Shown here in pieces: positions 1-11,600 of a stretch of DNA of 25,534 nt. The position numbers and the translations under genes are program-made. The notes beneath the pieces were generated by a model, which did no database searches, was not told the DNA's origin, and was given only the letters and a program-made list of their open reading frames with translations. Position 1 is the stretch's first letter, and every line of letters begins with the position of its first letter. This DNA comes from Didymodactylos carnosus (Eukaryota; Rotifera; Eurotatoria; Philodinida; Philodinidae): contig CAJNOQ010002229.1 of NCBI GenBank assembly GCA_905250885.1, forward strand, positions 1-25,534, in the 5' to 3' direction.

Positions 1-908
1 TGTTGAGAAGATTATATGCATAGGTTTAGAACAAAACTATCAAAAATTGTTAGTTTTTCAGAGTGCTCGTTTGAAAAACCGACTACCAGAAAAAAGATCA
101 TATGACGTTGATCTTCACTATTGCACCTCCCCCCCACTTTTTTTCTTTCGCCACATCCCTAGATATTACTTTTAATTATCGCATAATTGTTTTCGAGAAA
201 GTAGTGTTCGATGTTGGGGACTTAGAAATTTTCAAAATACGAGATAATTAATACGTGACGTACAGAGGAAACTCTATCGTTTCTCCTATTAGATAATTAA
301 TCGTCACGTGATATCCTTCGTAGGGAATATATACTATAGTGCTTGATATAATGAAAGCTATCGCAGAATGTATGATAGGATAATGAGTCAGCTGATACGA
401 TAATGTGAATAATATACTGTAGAAAATAAACGTAGGTGAATAAAATTCGAAACATATTTTTGTTGTTAAAGGAGAAAACACTAGATTCTTTCACTGAGAT
501 ATTTCCGGTTTAAATTAATTAGCTACGTAGCTTATGTCATAGCTAAAAGCTAACCGGTTCCAGAAATGTTTCACTCAGTCGGCTTCGAATCTTTGCAGTG
601 CGCAGGTGGCATCTAGTTTTACTTCCTGCACGGTTTAGTTTGATTGAAATAAATCATGGTAATGAGCCATATTCATTTCCTGACGAGAGCGTGTAATACT
701 GGCCCATAAATACGCTGTAAGCATGTGCGTACGTATACATAACGCCGTGAACATAACACATCAACTTTTTTCTCTACCATTGTATAATAGAAAGCTTATG
801 GGTGAACGGTAAAAATGATATTGCATTCTGCGTATACATACTAAATATCACTTATTAATGTTAATGACGATCGTTAATTTATATAGTCCTTGAATAGGGA
901 GAAAGTAT
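1..908. other. AT-rich upstream intergenic region
   Basis: I see no gene that I can support here. A splice-acceptor-like TTTTTCAG at about 54-61 is followed by a short open stretch that could be the last exon of a gene lying left of the window, but nothing recognisable is encoded. Two copies of AGATAATTAAT near 241-251 and 291-301 flank the opposing words ACGTGACG and CGTCACGT, giving a small inverted arrangement. The promoter of the downstream plus-strand gene should lie in the last few hundred bases, where AATTTATATAG (about 875-885) is a possible TATA-like word. Confidence 0.4.
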
Positions 909-3557
909 ATGCGCAATAATCGTTTGGAAAAGAGTTTTGCTGCAAATTTTGATAATCAATTTTTTTCAATAAGTGATTTCTTGTATCGACAATTGAAAAT
1001 CTCATGTGATATTCATTTACAATATCCAAGAGTTTTTATGTATATCAATTCTAGGCTGTTTGAATTTATCCCGACCGACTACAAGTGCAAACAGTCAACG
1101 TGCAAACACTCAACAAAAACAAAATGAACGTGTATATTTCAGCAGTGATGTAAACAGTGGCGATCCTTATACAAGAAAAAGTGGAAGAAAATCAGCTGCT
1201 AATATCAACAAACGCTCTGTTCCTATTCGTGGACAATTAAAAATTGATCTGTATAATTTTGATCATTATGATTTTCAAGACAGCAAATATGTATTGACAA
1301 GTCCACGTTCTCTAGAAGCATGTTGCAGATTGAACATCAAAGTAATACGACGTTACGTTCATTCATCTCTATTTTTGTAATTTGAACGCTTGTTCTATTT
1401 CTGTTTTTAGCCTGTTACATTGTTACCTAAGCGTTTGGCAGACGTGCAGGATGATATTGGATCTGAGAAAGTGCGCTTATCTACACTCGCCGATGTACGA
1501 GACGAAATGGAAATTGACAGACTTGGTAAAAATAGAAGACATGCCGCGTTTATTTTGAATTTTCATTTTGTGTTTTTACAGCAAAACTTCAACGTTGTCG
1601 TGAAGAACGAGAAAAAATCATAAAAGAAGAAACACATGATTCGTCTGATATAAAAGATGTGACCGTTGGTAAGACAAAGCCATTTATTAAATTACAAATA
1701 CTCTTATAGTCTTACTACTTTTATCTATAGAACCATCGATAGTTAACCAAGGCAATCCTGTACGGTGTGTATCCAATAGATCCATATAAATAAACTATCG
1801 GTCCTAGCCAGATTTTATTTTCTTTAGGTTTCCACAAACAAAGTTTACGCCTTCGAGTGCACTTATTTCCGGTATTTCACAACCGACAACAGTTCACTCG
1901 TCATCAATGAGACCTTATTCAGCTACAAATGATACAAAAGGCACAAATCTTTCAGTGAAATTTGCTGATAATTTATATCCTCGGCGATCAGCAACAAAAA
2001 ATGATAACATCATTGCTAATTCAATTTTAAAGTCATCCTTAACAAAATGGCCAACTGAACCATCAAATATTGATGATTATTTTACGTATGATGAATATGA
2101 AAATATTAACGATAAAACAGGAAACTTGTCCAGATCGTCAAGTTTCGTTCACGATATGAGAAAAATGGTATGCACCAAGATCAAATGATTACTCAATACC
2201 ATGTCTGGTATCATATGTTCTAGAGCAAAAGTTTACAAAATATAAACATGTCAGAAAATATGTCGAAACAAACGAAAAATGAAAAATACATGTATGTTTT
2301 CATTAGTGAGAAAATTTCATAAGAACTGTTTTTTCTTTGTTGAATTTAGGAATGGACTAGAACGTGTGAAAGACATGTTGGAAAGACGAGTGACACAAAG
2401 CGGTAGTGATCCTACTGAAACCGAAACTATAGTAGATAAAAAATATTATGAACTTCTTCTTGGACAGTAAGTATTGATATTTTTGCACTCTTTTTAACAT
2501 GAAACACGTAAAGATCCTAAAAACACTTGTCTTGATGACAATCTATGTCCTGAATTCCACAAGGTATATTTTTATTTAATTGATTTTTAATATGTTTAGT
2601 TATGATCATGAAATAAAGATTCAACGAGCGTTGGAGAATGCTAGACGAAACGAAAAAGAAAAAGAAAAAGAACGTTACGAAACTTTACTGCGTGATTTTT
2701 TGGTAAAGTGAAATACTTTTTTTACAAATTAAATGATGAGTGTATTCTCTTTCCAAGACCTTATCAAAAAGCTCTGATATGAAACAATGTATACCTCTTT
2801 TCGGATATAGGCATTCCTTCAATATACGTGTAATGAAAAGCGTATTCGTTAGCGGGAGTTTTCGAATCTTATCAGTCTGACTCAAAAACCATTTTTGCGT
2901 TGTCTTATTTTTGAAAAAAGAATTTATTTTATACAAAACTCGAAACTGAATTTAACTTTTGCCTGAATTGATTACAGAAAATAGGAGAAAATAATTTAAT
3001 CCACAGTGGTATAATTTTCTTGTTTTTCCTCTATGCCATTATAGGAACAAACATTGGCTGACGAACGTAGAGAAAAAGAACGGCGTAGGAAGACACAACA
3101 TTTACATCAATCGCGGCAGTTATACGAAACTTTACAGCATAAAAATTATGAACAGTAAGTTACTCACTCATAATAAACACTGTAATAAGATTAGTTTGTT
3201 TACTCTAGAAATATCAATGAACAGCAAATGAGAAGATATGAATTACTGAATTCAATAAAGAGGAAAAATAGAAAAACTCAATCATTTTTAAAAGAAAAAC
3301 AGGACACCGTAAATTTGGTAAATTCGACTGAGTTTTGTTTTCTAAAAATTCACAAAAATTATCTTCATATATTGTTCTTTTAGTCTCGCTCGTTGGCAAA
3401 ATCATCTCAAGATATCAGAGAACTGTTACATCAGAGCGGGCAAACATTTGATCAAATGGCAAAAAAAGCTGAATTAACAAGTAGTATACTTATCACAAAA
3501 CCAAAAACAATTCCAATTACTCGAAAACATTTACAAACATCAGTAATACAAACATAA
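909..3557 (+). CDS. CCDC177: CCDC177-like coiled-coil protein (DUF4659 family)
   Basis: Twelve-exon model: 909-1005, 1055-1341, 1411-1525, 1582-1668, 1731-1764, 1828-2167, 2224-2291, 2350-2466, 2600-2702, 3045-3154, 3209-3317, 3384-3557, giving 546 residues in one frame with GT-AG junctions. The family signature is clear: LYNFDHYDFQDSKYVLTSPR, then SLEAC, then PVTLLPKRLAD across the 1341/1411 junction, and KLQRCREEREKIIKEE across 1525/1582. From the exon at 2600 onward the protein is rich in K, E and R, as in the long coiled coil of vertebrate CCDC177, and it ends in a Ser/Thr-rich tail. The middle part (1828-2167) is low-complexity and Ser/Asn-rich. The molecular function of the family is not known to me. 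The first exon is the weak point: the conserved frame has no ATG between an in-frame stop at 994-996 and the signature, so an upstream exon is needed, and ATG 909 with a donor at 1006 fits by phase. The exon 2224-2291 was inferred because it restores the phase between its neighbours. Confidence 0.85.
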
Positions 3558-5197
3558 ACAGATTTATATTGCTGAAAGCGTGTTTTGGTAGCCTGGCACT
3601 TTTCTATTAATTCGTTTTAATGCCGCTAATGAAAGTAATTTTATATACATTATATTTGCTAGTTCTTATTTTATCTGTATCTGCTTTGCGCTGTTCGTAA
3701 AGTGAAACTTTCAGTTTTTTAAACTTGTGTACTATTAGATTAATACTTATATCTACTCAACTAATATAGACTTTTTACGATGATTTTTATGTGAAAACCA
3801 TTTTTTAAAATATACGAAAATAACAGCACCGCCGTACTATACTGTGATTAGGGCAAGATATCAGGATATTTAAAGCTAAGCATAATATAAAGTAAACCAG
3901 TGGAAGACTTCGATCGATATTTGTGATATAATGCATTGCAGGGCTTGAATAGATAGAGATAATATACCTTGATTTGCTTTAATTTTAAAGAAGCTTGAAT
4001 GAAGAAAAAGTAGAATGATAAAAAGCTGTCAAAGATGACGCCGAAAGAGGTCGCCCATTGCACGCTGTCTATTGATCCACTGCTTTAACGATTAGATTGG
4101 TTGATCGTTTTTCATTTATAATATTCGCATTTTGCAGACAAATTCCGCTTTCTGTAGTTTTTTCCGCAAAGTGTCCGCTGTCCGCAATTTGTCCGCGGTT
4201 CGAGGAGTTTTTGCTTTTGTCCTTTTTCCTGCAATGAAGATTTTTACATTTCCTCGTAAAAAAATTGCCAGCTGATGAATGACCTGTCAAAACGATGCTT
4301 TTGCAACTTTTATAAAACAGATCCGCACTGTTTTGAAAACTAAATCAGAAATTTGCCGCGGAAGTGAACAGAAAAACATTAGTTTGTCTCAAGTGCTGCT
4401 GAAAGGGAGTGTGAAAAATAGTGGAGTACTGAACCTGCAAGAAAGCCAACTCAGGCAAAAATCTTTACTATTAAGTGCTGTCGTAGGCAAAGAAAGTTTC
4501 GAATTAAATTTTATCGTGCCATACATAACTCTTGAAATTTATGACGGCTGATCAAAAACGCGCATTCATAAAAAGCCACTATAGATTCAAATTGAGAGTT
4601 AAATGATGCTTTGCACTTCTTTAGTGTTTCTTAAGTGAAACCACTATAGAGCGCTAGAAAATTTTTTTGATACCCTTTGTATTTGGTGATTGGGATATTA
4701 TGATAATTGAGTACGTGATTTTGATTTTATTCATTTCGGTTTCAAGAATAAATTTTCGTTGTGCTTAGAATCAATAACAAAGTTGCTTTCATAAAGATCT
4801 GATCTCACTGGACGGCGGGGTGGCAGTTTTAACTAAGTATAAAGTATTTACGTTAACCAGAAACGCATATATAGGCGTGAATGTTACGCTAGATGAGAGA
4901 ATTTTCCAATTATGCAGATTTCATTTATGCAATGGAGAGTTTGCAAGAAACATAGCGACTGTATAGTATCATTTGTAATGCTCTGCGAAAGATATATCAC
5001 CTCTTCTCAGGATCCAAAAAGGAGTTCAATTAATTGAACTATTCGAATGTAGTTTTAAGAAATACATAATATCTGATTTTTTTCAATAGTTGCACCCAAA
5101 TTTACCATCTATTTTTTTGGAGTAGTACTATAATTTTTCTTGTGAACATACTTTTGCTTGCTTCCATTTGTAGATTGTAAAAGAAATACATTGTGGT
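3558..5197. other. Intergenic region, no supported gene
   Basis: The stretch is mostly AT-rich and without recognisable genes. A patch at about 4070-4560 is less AT-rich and carries opposing open frames (minus 4069-4290 and plus 4279-4551), with the word GTCCGC repeated at short spacing around 4166-4198. Neither predicted protein resembles a family I know. The word CCACTATAG occurs twice (about 4577-4585 and 4640-4648). An acceptor-like TTTGTAG ends at 5173, directly before the open frame that contains the start of the next gene, so a further 5' exon of that gene could lie in this region. Confidence 0.4.
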
Positions 5198-6925
5198 ATG
5201 GGAGAACTACCCATAAAATTATTTGACTGTCCAGAGTTCGCCGAGGGAAAATATTGCCAAGCATTATGGTAACCATTTCCTTAACATCTCTCGCTGTTAT
5301 TATGAAATATGTATTTTTTTATTCTTAGTGCATTACGTCATCATACTAAAGAAGAAAAAGACGCAAGTAAGTAGCATAAAAATTTCCTGTCCTACTGTTT
5401 CTATTCTTGACTCGGTAAATAAACAAGATTGCTTCCTCTGTAAGTCTTCTAAAATTTCGGCTTTCGGTTCCTCACTTATGTCCCAATTATCTCTCCAGAT
5501 CTTTTTCTTCAGTATAAAAATTGTATAGTTACACTCCCTTCTAAAATTTTTACCATCGTCTCAGTCATTTTTACCTTTTGACCCATTTACATTACTTTTT
5601 CTTACGCCATCATCAATTAGGATATGTTGTGTCTTGTTTTCGGATTTCTCTTTGTGCTTTTTATTCAACTATCATCGGCTGAAACAAACTACCAGAATTA
5701 ATTAAAAAATAATATCGCTACCTTTTTACAGTCAATTTTCAGCCATAGTCTCAGCTCTAACCGCTATTCATTTTAATCTTTTTGTTGTATTTGTATTTGT
5801 TTCCTTTTATCTATGCTATATCGTTCAATCTCTTTCTCTAGTTTCATTAAGATTCATCACTTGTTTTTCTCCTGTTTGACTTGACCCATTGTAATAGGTC
5901 GACGGCTTTTGATGAATCTCACTTTTCATGAATAAACAAACATCATCATCATCATTATCGTAGTATATTCAACATAAACTTTTACGTCATATTTTTATTC
6001 TTTCTTGTATATACTTTTTTTAGTTGCCGCATATCGAGCGTTACAAGCATCTGGGGTTGAAAAAACTTATCGAAAACTGGGGCCAGTATTTATTGTTGCT
6101 GGCCCTGAAAAGGCAGGTTAGTTTGATTGTAAATAATTCTGATGAATACGTTTAGTGTTCTTGTTTATCTTGTTAGGTACGTCTTGGCTGTTTAATGCAA
6201 TTCGATTATTATTAATGAGGGAAAAAAGTCCTTGGGGTGAGTGTACCATTTATATTATTTCTATACACAATATTTTACGTGTTGATTAATTTCTATTTGT
6301 TGTATTAGGTCCTCCAGATTCATATAGACTAAATCATATTTATAGAAACGATTTGGAAACACGTTTACAATCTGCCGAAGGTCGTCCATTAGTCGTACGC
6401 ACAATGAGAATACCGGAGAAAGATTGGAACGAAAATTTAGATCGTATTGGTCATGGATATCATGTTTTTGTGGCACATCGTGATTTGAGAGATATCATTG
6501 ATGATTGCCTATCTATCGGTTGGATGAAGCATGATTTAGCTGTTATATTAACACGTTTGAAATCGTACGTTGAAGCATTTGAAGATTGGAGAAAAAATGC
6601 AAAAGGAGATTTTCGCTTCGAACATATTCAAAATCAACCAGTGGAACAACTGAAACATTTGGCACGATTAATGAATATAGCATGTGAACATGGTGAACAA
6701 ATCTCAAAAGAAATTAATTCATTGAGACCTGGCCAAGCCATCGGACCTGATCCAGTGACAAAAATGTGGCCATCACATAGAGTTGTCGAAACGAAAGCAC
6801 ATGGTGACGACGGTAAAACAGAATCGAATGTGATCTTGACAAATCATTCAAAATTATCTGACACTGAACGAAAAAAAATTCGTGACACATTCGAAGATTA
6901 CCATGATCGTTATGCTTACATTTGA
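5198..6925 (+). CDS. Sulfotransferase-like P-loop protein
   Basis: Five exons: 5198-5268, 5329-5366, 6024-6116, 6177-6236, 6309-6925, giving 292 residues. The fold call rests on two motifs typical of PAPS-dependent sulfotransferases. One is a 5'-phosphosulfate-type loop, VFIVAGPEKAGTSWLFNAIR (about 58-77), which spans the 6116/6177 junction. The other is a 3'-phosphate-type segment, HVFVAHRDLRDIIDD (about 139-153), with Arg145 in the expected place. The Ser that usually follows eight residues after that Arg is an Asp here, so binding or activity may be altered. The N-terminus is Cys-rich (three Cys within about 17 residues) and shows no membrane segment, unlike Golgi carbohydrate sulfotransferases. 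The C-terminal half is a charged helical region with no clear match. The start at ATG 5198 is the first in-frame ATG after a stop at 5171-5173, but a preceding acceptor-like site leaves room for an upstream exon. The substrate cannot be named. Confidence 0.7.
5880..5956 (+). mobile_element. Probable retrotransposon 3' tail with (ATC)n end, in an intron
   Basis: Within intron 2 of the sulfotransferase-like gene (5367-6023, about ten times longer than its neighbours) the sequence runs through GTCGACGGC, then ATGAATAAACAAA with a polyadenylation-like AATAAA, and ends in a CATCATCATCATCATT microsatellite. A polyadenylation-like word followed by a short simple repeat is a common form for the 3' end of LINEs and SINEs. 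The 5' limit and a target-site duplication were not found, so this is a likely remnant and not a defined element. Confidence 0.4.
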
Positions 6926-8688
6926 GAATGAAATAAGTCATTTAAAGATATCAGGCTTCACTAGTCAAAGTATAGAGACTTTTGATCTCAAACAAGTTGT
7001 AATATTAGTATCATCTTCTCACTTAGTTTAACGTATTTTTGAACTGAGAAGGGCCCTTTTTGACGTATTTCGTTACGTCGAGCTTTAGTTATTTGGAAAC
7101 TAGTCAAAATATAATTGTTGACATGAGATGATTTACACACCAGATAGATATTCTGTACGCTATCTGAACGTTTTTCATGGCTGATAGTCTAAACTAGAAA
7201 ATAAACGCTGTTGATATTTTTATGCTAGTATTTTGTTGTGTGTTGTTGACATTTTTTTTGTTGTTGTTGCTATTCTTTGTCTTCCTCTGTGTTTTTATTG
7301 TTGACATTAACTTGTAAATGAAATGCAATGAAAAGTGTAACTCTCTTGTTATGAATGATGACTATCGTATCATCAATCGGGAACAAAAAGTAGTGCTTGT
7401 TTGGATCGAATGTCGAGAAAACTATTTTATCATTGGCGTATTTCACACGTCATTGATTTCGATTTAATTTCTGCAGATCTTGGATTTGGTGAAAATTGTA
7501 GTCTGATTATGCAAATTTCTGTCCGAAACTGTAGTCAAATCATGAAAACTAAACTACTTAAATAATTAAGAATACCAATGTAAACTTTGCAGTCGTCGTA
7601 TAAATCTAAATGATGTCGATTACGTCGGAGGTTCGAACGTGGGGATTATTCCTTTAAATACAAAGATAATTATTCAATTGACAATGAACACAATATCGTT
7701 CTTCTAATCATTTTTCTCTTTTACAGGTATTAGATTCTCTCATCCATGACTTATCAGAACAGTTTGATATTTCTTTTATTAATTGGCGTTTTTGTTATGA
7801 AACACATGTTTACTTGTCTTCTTATATTATAAAAATCTAAAATTGATTGACAATTAGTCATCTGTTGGAAAGCAGATTTTCATGAATAGAACAAAATTTA
7901 TTTGCAATTATTTCTACTTTTTTTTTCTAGACACCTATACGAAGTTAAACATCCCAAACTAGGTAATTTCACGCTAAACTGTCAAAACAGAGTTCACATG
8001 AGAAGTGCAAAAATTGATAGCCCGGTATAACTTTAAATTAGTGTAGATCTATACCTGGAAGTTATGAGATCGAAAGAAACAACAATAATACTGATAAAAT
8101 TTTATTTGAAGCGTCAAACTCATCATTTTTGGTTTTATTTTCACACCAACATTATTGTATCTATTTTTATTTGTACTTTAACTTTATTTTTTGGATAAAA
8201 CGTCATAATAACAACAAATTACGTCTGTTTAAGCACGTCATACCCAAGTTTTCATTACTCACCTAGTAGGGTCAGAGATTCTGAAGCTCGCACCATACTA
8301 TAACAAAAGGAAATGAAAAAAGATAAAAATCGCTGGAAATGTGTGAAAGAATTTAAAAGAAACATTTCTGATATAAACCCGTATCAGGTGAAATCAGTTA
8401 TATCCGTTATATAGTTTCTTCATCGTGAAAAAAGTACGCACAGCGATTATTTCAACTTACATCTTTTTTTTTCGCGTAACTCATATATAATCTAGAGTAA
8501 ACAATCTCTATCATCGAGGCAGAAAAAAAGTGGTATGCAGAAAGAAGAAAACTGAAAGGGGAGAACAATAATTAATTATTTTTTATTAGTATGAAAGTGT
8601 GTTACATGGGTGTAATTGGTACAAAATCATCAATGACCACATTGCATTTTAGATTAATTGTTCGTTGATTTAAATTATTACTTGATTC
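6926..8688. other. Intergenic region, no supported gene
   Basis: AT-rich sequence between the stop codon of the sulfotransferase-like gene and the inferred start of the MOSPD2 gene. It contains a TTG-rich stretch at about 7230-7270 and scattered poly-T runs. I see no conserved protein segment on either strand. The promoter of the MOSPD2 gene should be in the right part. Confidence 0.4.
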
Positions 8689-11600
8689 ATGACTCTTCAA
8701 ACGCCATCAATATTACCAACGGTATAATATGAAAACATTCTGTTGTTTTGTTCAATCTCATCTCTGTACGTCTTTTTCATTTTAGGTCAACGAATTTCGA
8801 CAACTCGTAGCAATACACTATAGAAGTAGATTGATTTTGTATGTTTTTATTTTTTTGAAAAAATACACTACAGATATTTATGATTATGAAGATTATAAGG
8901 ATAATTAGGAGCTTTGCAAGTTATTTTTTTGTAAATTGTTTTAACGTACCAATTAGGGATGTTCGATTCTCGGTTCCGGAACCGAAATGAGAAGAACTGC
9001 GGTTCCGGTTCTCGACTTAGAATCGAAACGAAAGAAACCGTGGTTCCGGTTCCGAACTTAGAACTGAATCACGGCTCTCGGTTCTCAGTTAAAATCGGAA
9101 AATATTTTTTCAGGCAGTAGCAATTCAACAAAATAGAATTCATTTTATAGTAAACAAAAGGATTCTTTTAAATGATAACAGGCAAAGATATCTTTTTGTA
9201 GCTTTGTCACTAGTGTGTTTCTATCTTGGTAAAAGAAAGGCAAATCAAAAATGTCTCGGTTCGGAAAAGAAGGAACCGTCTAAGAAACCGCAGTTCCGGT
9301 TCCTGGTGAAGAACCGGAAATAAGAGAACCGCGATTTTGATTTCTCATGCGGCACCGAAACGCGGTTCCGGTTCTTTATGAGAACCGAACATCTCTGGTA
9401 CTAATGTCCGGTCCAAACTTTTGAAGTTTAGATTATTTTTGTTAAGATGAATATGAATTTATCGCTGCAGTTTACTTGGTATGAATAATGTGTCATTTTA
9501 TTTTTATTTTGTTATTTTTTTAGAAGAAATAGCTGCTGGCAACTACGACCATCGTGATATACAACGTTTCAATGAAATCGATGACTATACAAATATGTTT
9601 ATTCAACATGCACAGTTTTCAGAAAAATTTAATGAACAACGAGCACTTGAAGTCTTTAATTTAGCAATGATATGGAGAAAAAACAATTCTGTTTACGGTA
9701 GAGAAGATACATTATGACTGAAAATAAATGAACATCTTATGTTTGTTTTCTTTAGATATTTCTCCCAATATTTTTCCAGAAAATTATTTTGATCGTGGTG
9801 CTATATTTTTTAAACATTTTGATCTGAATAACAATCCAATCTGTATTGTATGACAAAAATTGTCCAGTATAGATAAAAATGCATATTTGTTTTTTTCTTT
9901 AGTAAATTTTGTTGTCAAAACATTTCACAAAGGTGAAGAAGATAATGAAATGGTTAAACGTTTTATAATATATCATTTGGAACGACATATTCGACGTAGT
10001 CCAGAACAAAAAATTGTCTTCTTATTTGATATGAGTGAAACAGGATTAAAACATCTGGTAAAATTAGAAAGTATTATTTGATTATGAAAACTTTTAAATA
10101 GAAAATTTAATATTTTTTTTAGGATTTTGATATTGTTCGATTTATTATAGCTTGTGTACAAACGAATTTTCCGAATATTTTAGGTAAGTAAAATACGATA
10201 GGCGACACTGTAGTTGAAAGTTATTTGAATATCGAATTGAGTTAAGTAATTCTTTGATGTTGATGGTAGATAACGAGAGTTTTAAGGTGTTTAAAAAGAG
10301 TTCAGCGATAACGAGAGGTTTTCGTGTGTATTTGAAGTTTAATTATTTCTTATATAATGCAAACTTTCATTTACTGTATGAGAGAATATTCTGACGCGCT
10401 AGTTTTATTTACGTTCTTCACTCATTCTTCTTCTTCTCAATCACTTTCTGATCATCGATGACACAAACAGATCACTATTTGTTCAAGAAAGTCAATCAAA
10501 TTAAAGTAAAGGTGATTTTTCTGTACAGACTCTATTTTGCTCGCTTCTTCCCACCCATAAATATCGTTTTAAACTAAACCGTATTCTTTTCTATTCTTTT
10601 TCTTAATAAAAACGAATATGGGACGACGGACATACTTTGAGCTCGCCAACCCATATTTGATCTTGACCTAAAAGAAGTCAAGTTAGATTTACATGAAGAG
10701 CTTAGCAGAATTATGTGAATTCTAAACTCATTTCTGTCGAATGAAACTACACTGGGAAGTTAAATCTATCAGTAAATGAGCGTTCTTCCTCAATTACCTT
10801 TTTTTAATAATATTTGGACTGGATATTAGTTAGAATAAACGTTGTTACAATCTCTTTTACAATGTAGTATACTGTAGATAAGATATCGATAGATATATTA
10901 AGACAATATTTTTATGAATGATTTCTGCGTCTGTTACTTTAGTTTATAAATTATAATTATTTGGTATGATCATAATATAACACACTTGAATGAATATATT
11001 TCGTCGTTTTTTATCATTAAAATAAATGTTTGACGTCATTCAAACGAGTTTATTCTGTTTGTTATTTATTGCTCATTTGACTTTTATTTATATTGACTGC
11101 TTTTTTTTCCATTAGTATCTAAGTTTTCCCTTTTATACTTTTTAATGAAAAGCACGAATTCTCTATTTTATTTTCAAATAGACGTCTTTTTCAATCATTT
11201 CCTAGTCCTTTTTCTCTTGTTCTTTTCTAATAATAAAAAATTGAATTATGCGTTCCAAGCACTTATCTGTCCATTCAGTAAAAAAAAGCAAGTTATTTCT
11301 TTCTGACATATACAAAAATTCAGAGAGATACAGATACAAATTCAATATTGGTAACATTCTCACATCTTCCTTGTATGACCTTTCCTAACATTTTAGAAAA
11401 AAAACAACAAAGTGGCGATTCTAGAAAAAAATTGATCATTTTTCTATTTGGTAAAACTATGAAAAGATGTACAGGATAGAATTAAATTTAATATTGCTAA
11501 TGTATCTAAAATTTTTATTCCGCTCGGAAAGCCACAGCATCGACCGGAAATATGGTGTCATAATCATGATCTTTCGATCGGAAGAGAATTGAGTAACAGT

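Noticed and set aside
1..110. Possible last exon of an upstream gene after TTTTTCAG (54-61)
   Set aside because: The acceptor is good, but the following frames are short and unrecognisable and the upstream context is missing.
248..494. Two overlapping minus-strand open frames
   Set aside because: They are rich in F, I, Y and H from AT-rich DNA, have no conserved motif and lie in different frames of the same stretch.
2685..2936. Minus-strand open frame within the CCDC177-like gene
   Set aside because: It lies in the long intron 2703-3044 and has no recognisable motif.
6261..6476. Minus-strand open frame opposite the sulfotransferase-like gene
   Set aside because: It is a shadow of the last exon, whose plus-strand frame is continuous and carries the family motifs.
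6714..6941. Second minus-strand open frame at the end of the same gene
   Set aside because: It is also a shadow of the coding exon.
9433..9478. A start exon for MOSPD2 just before 9481 (ATG in AAGATGAATATG)
   Set aside because: Its donor leaves the wrong phase for the exon at 9524, whereas exons 8689-8721 and 8786-8825 join in phase and align with the MOSPD2 N-terminus.
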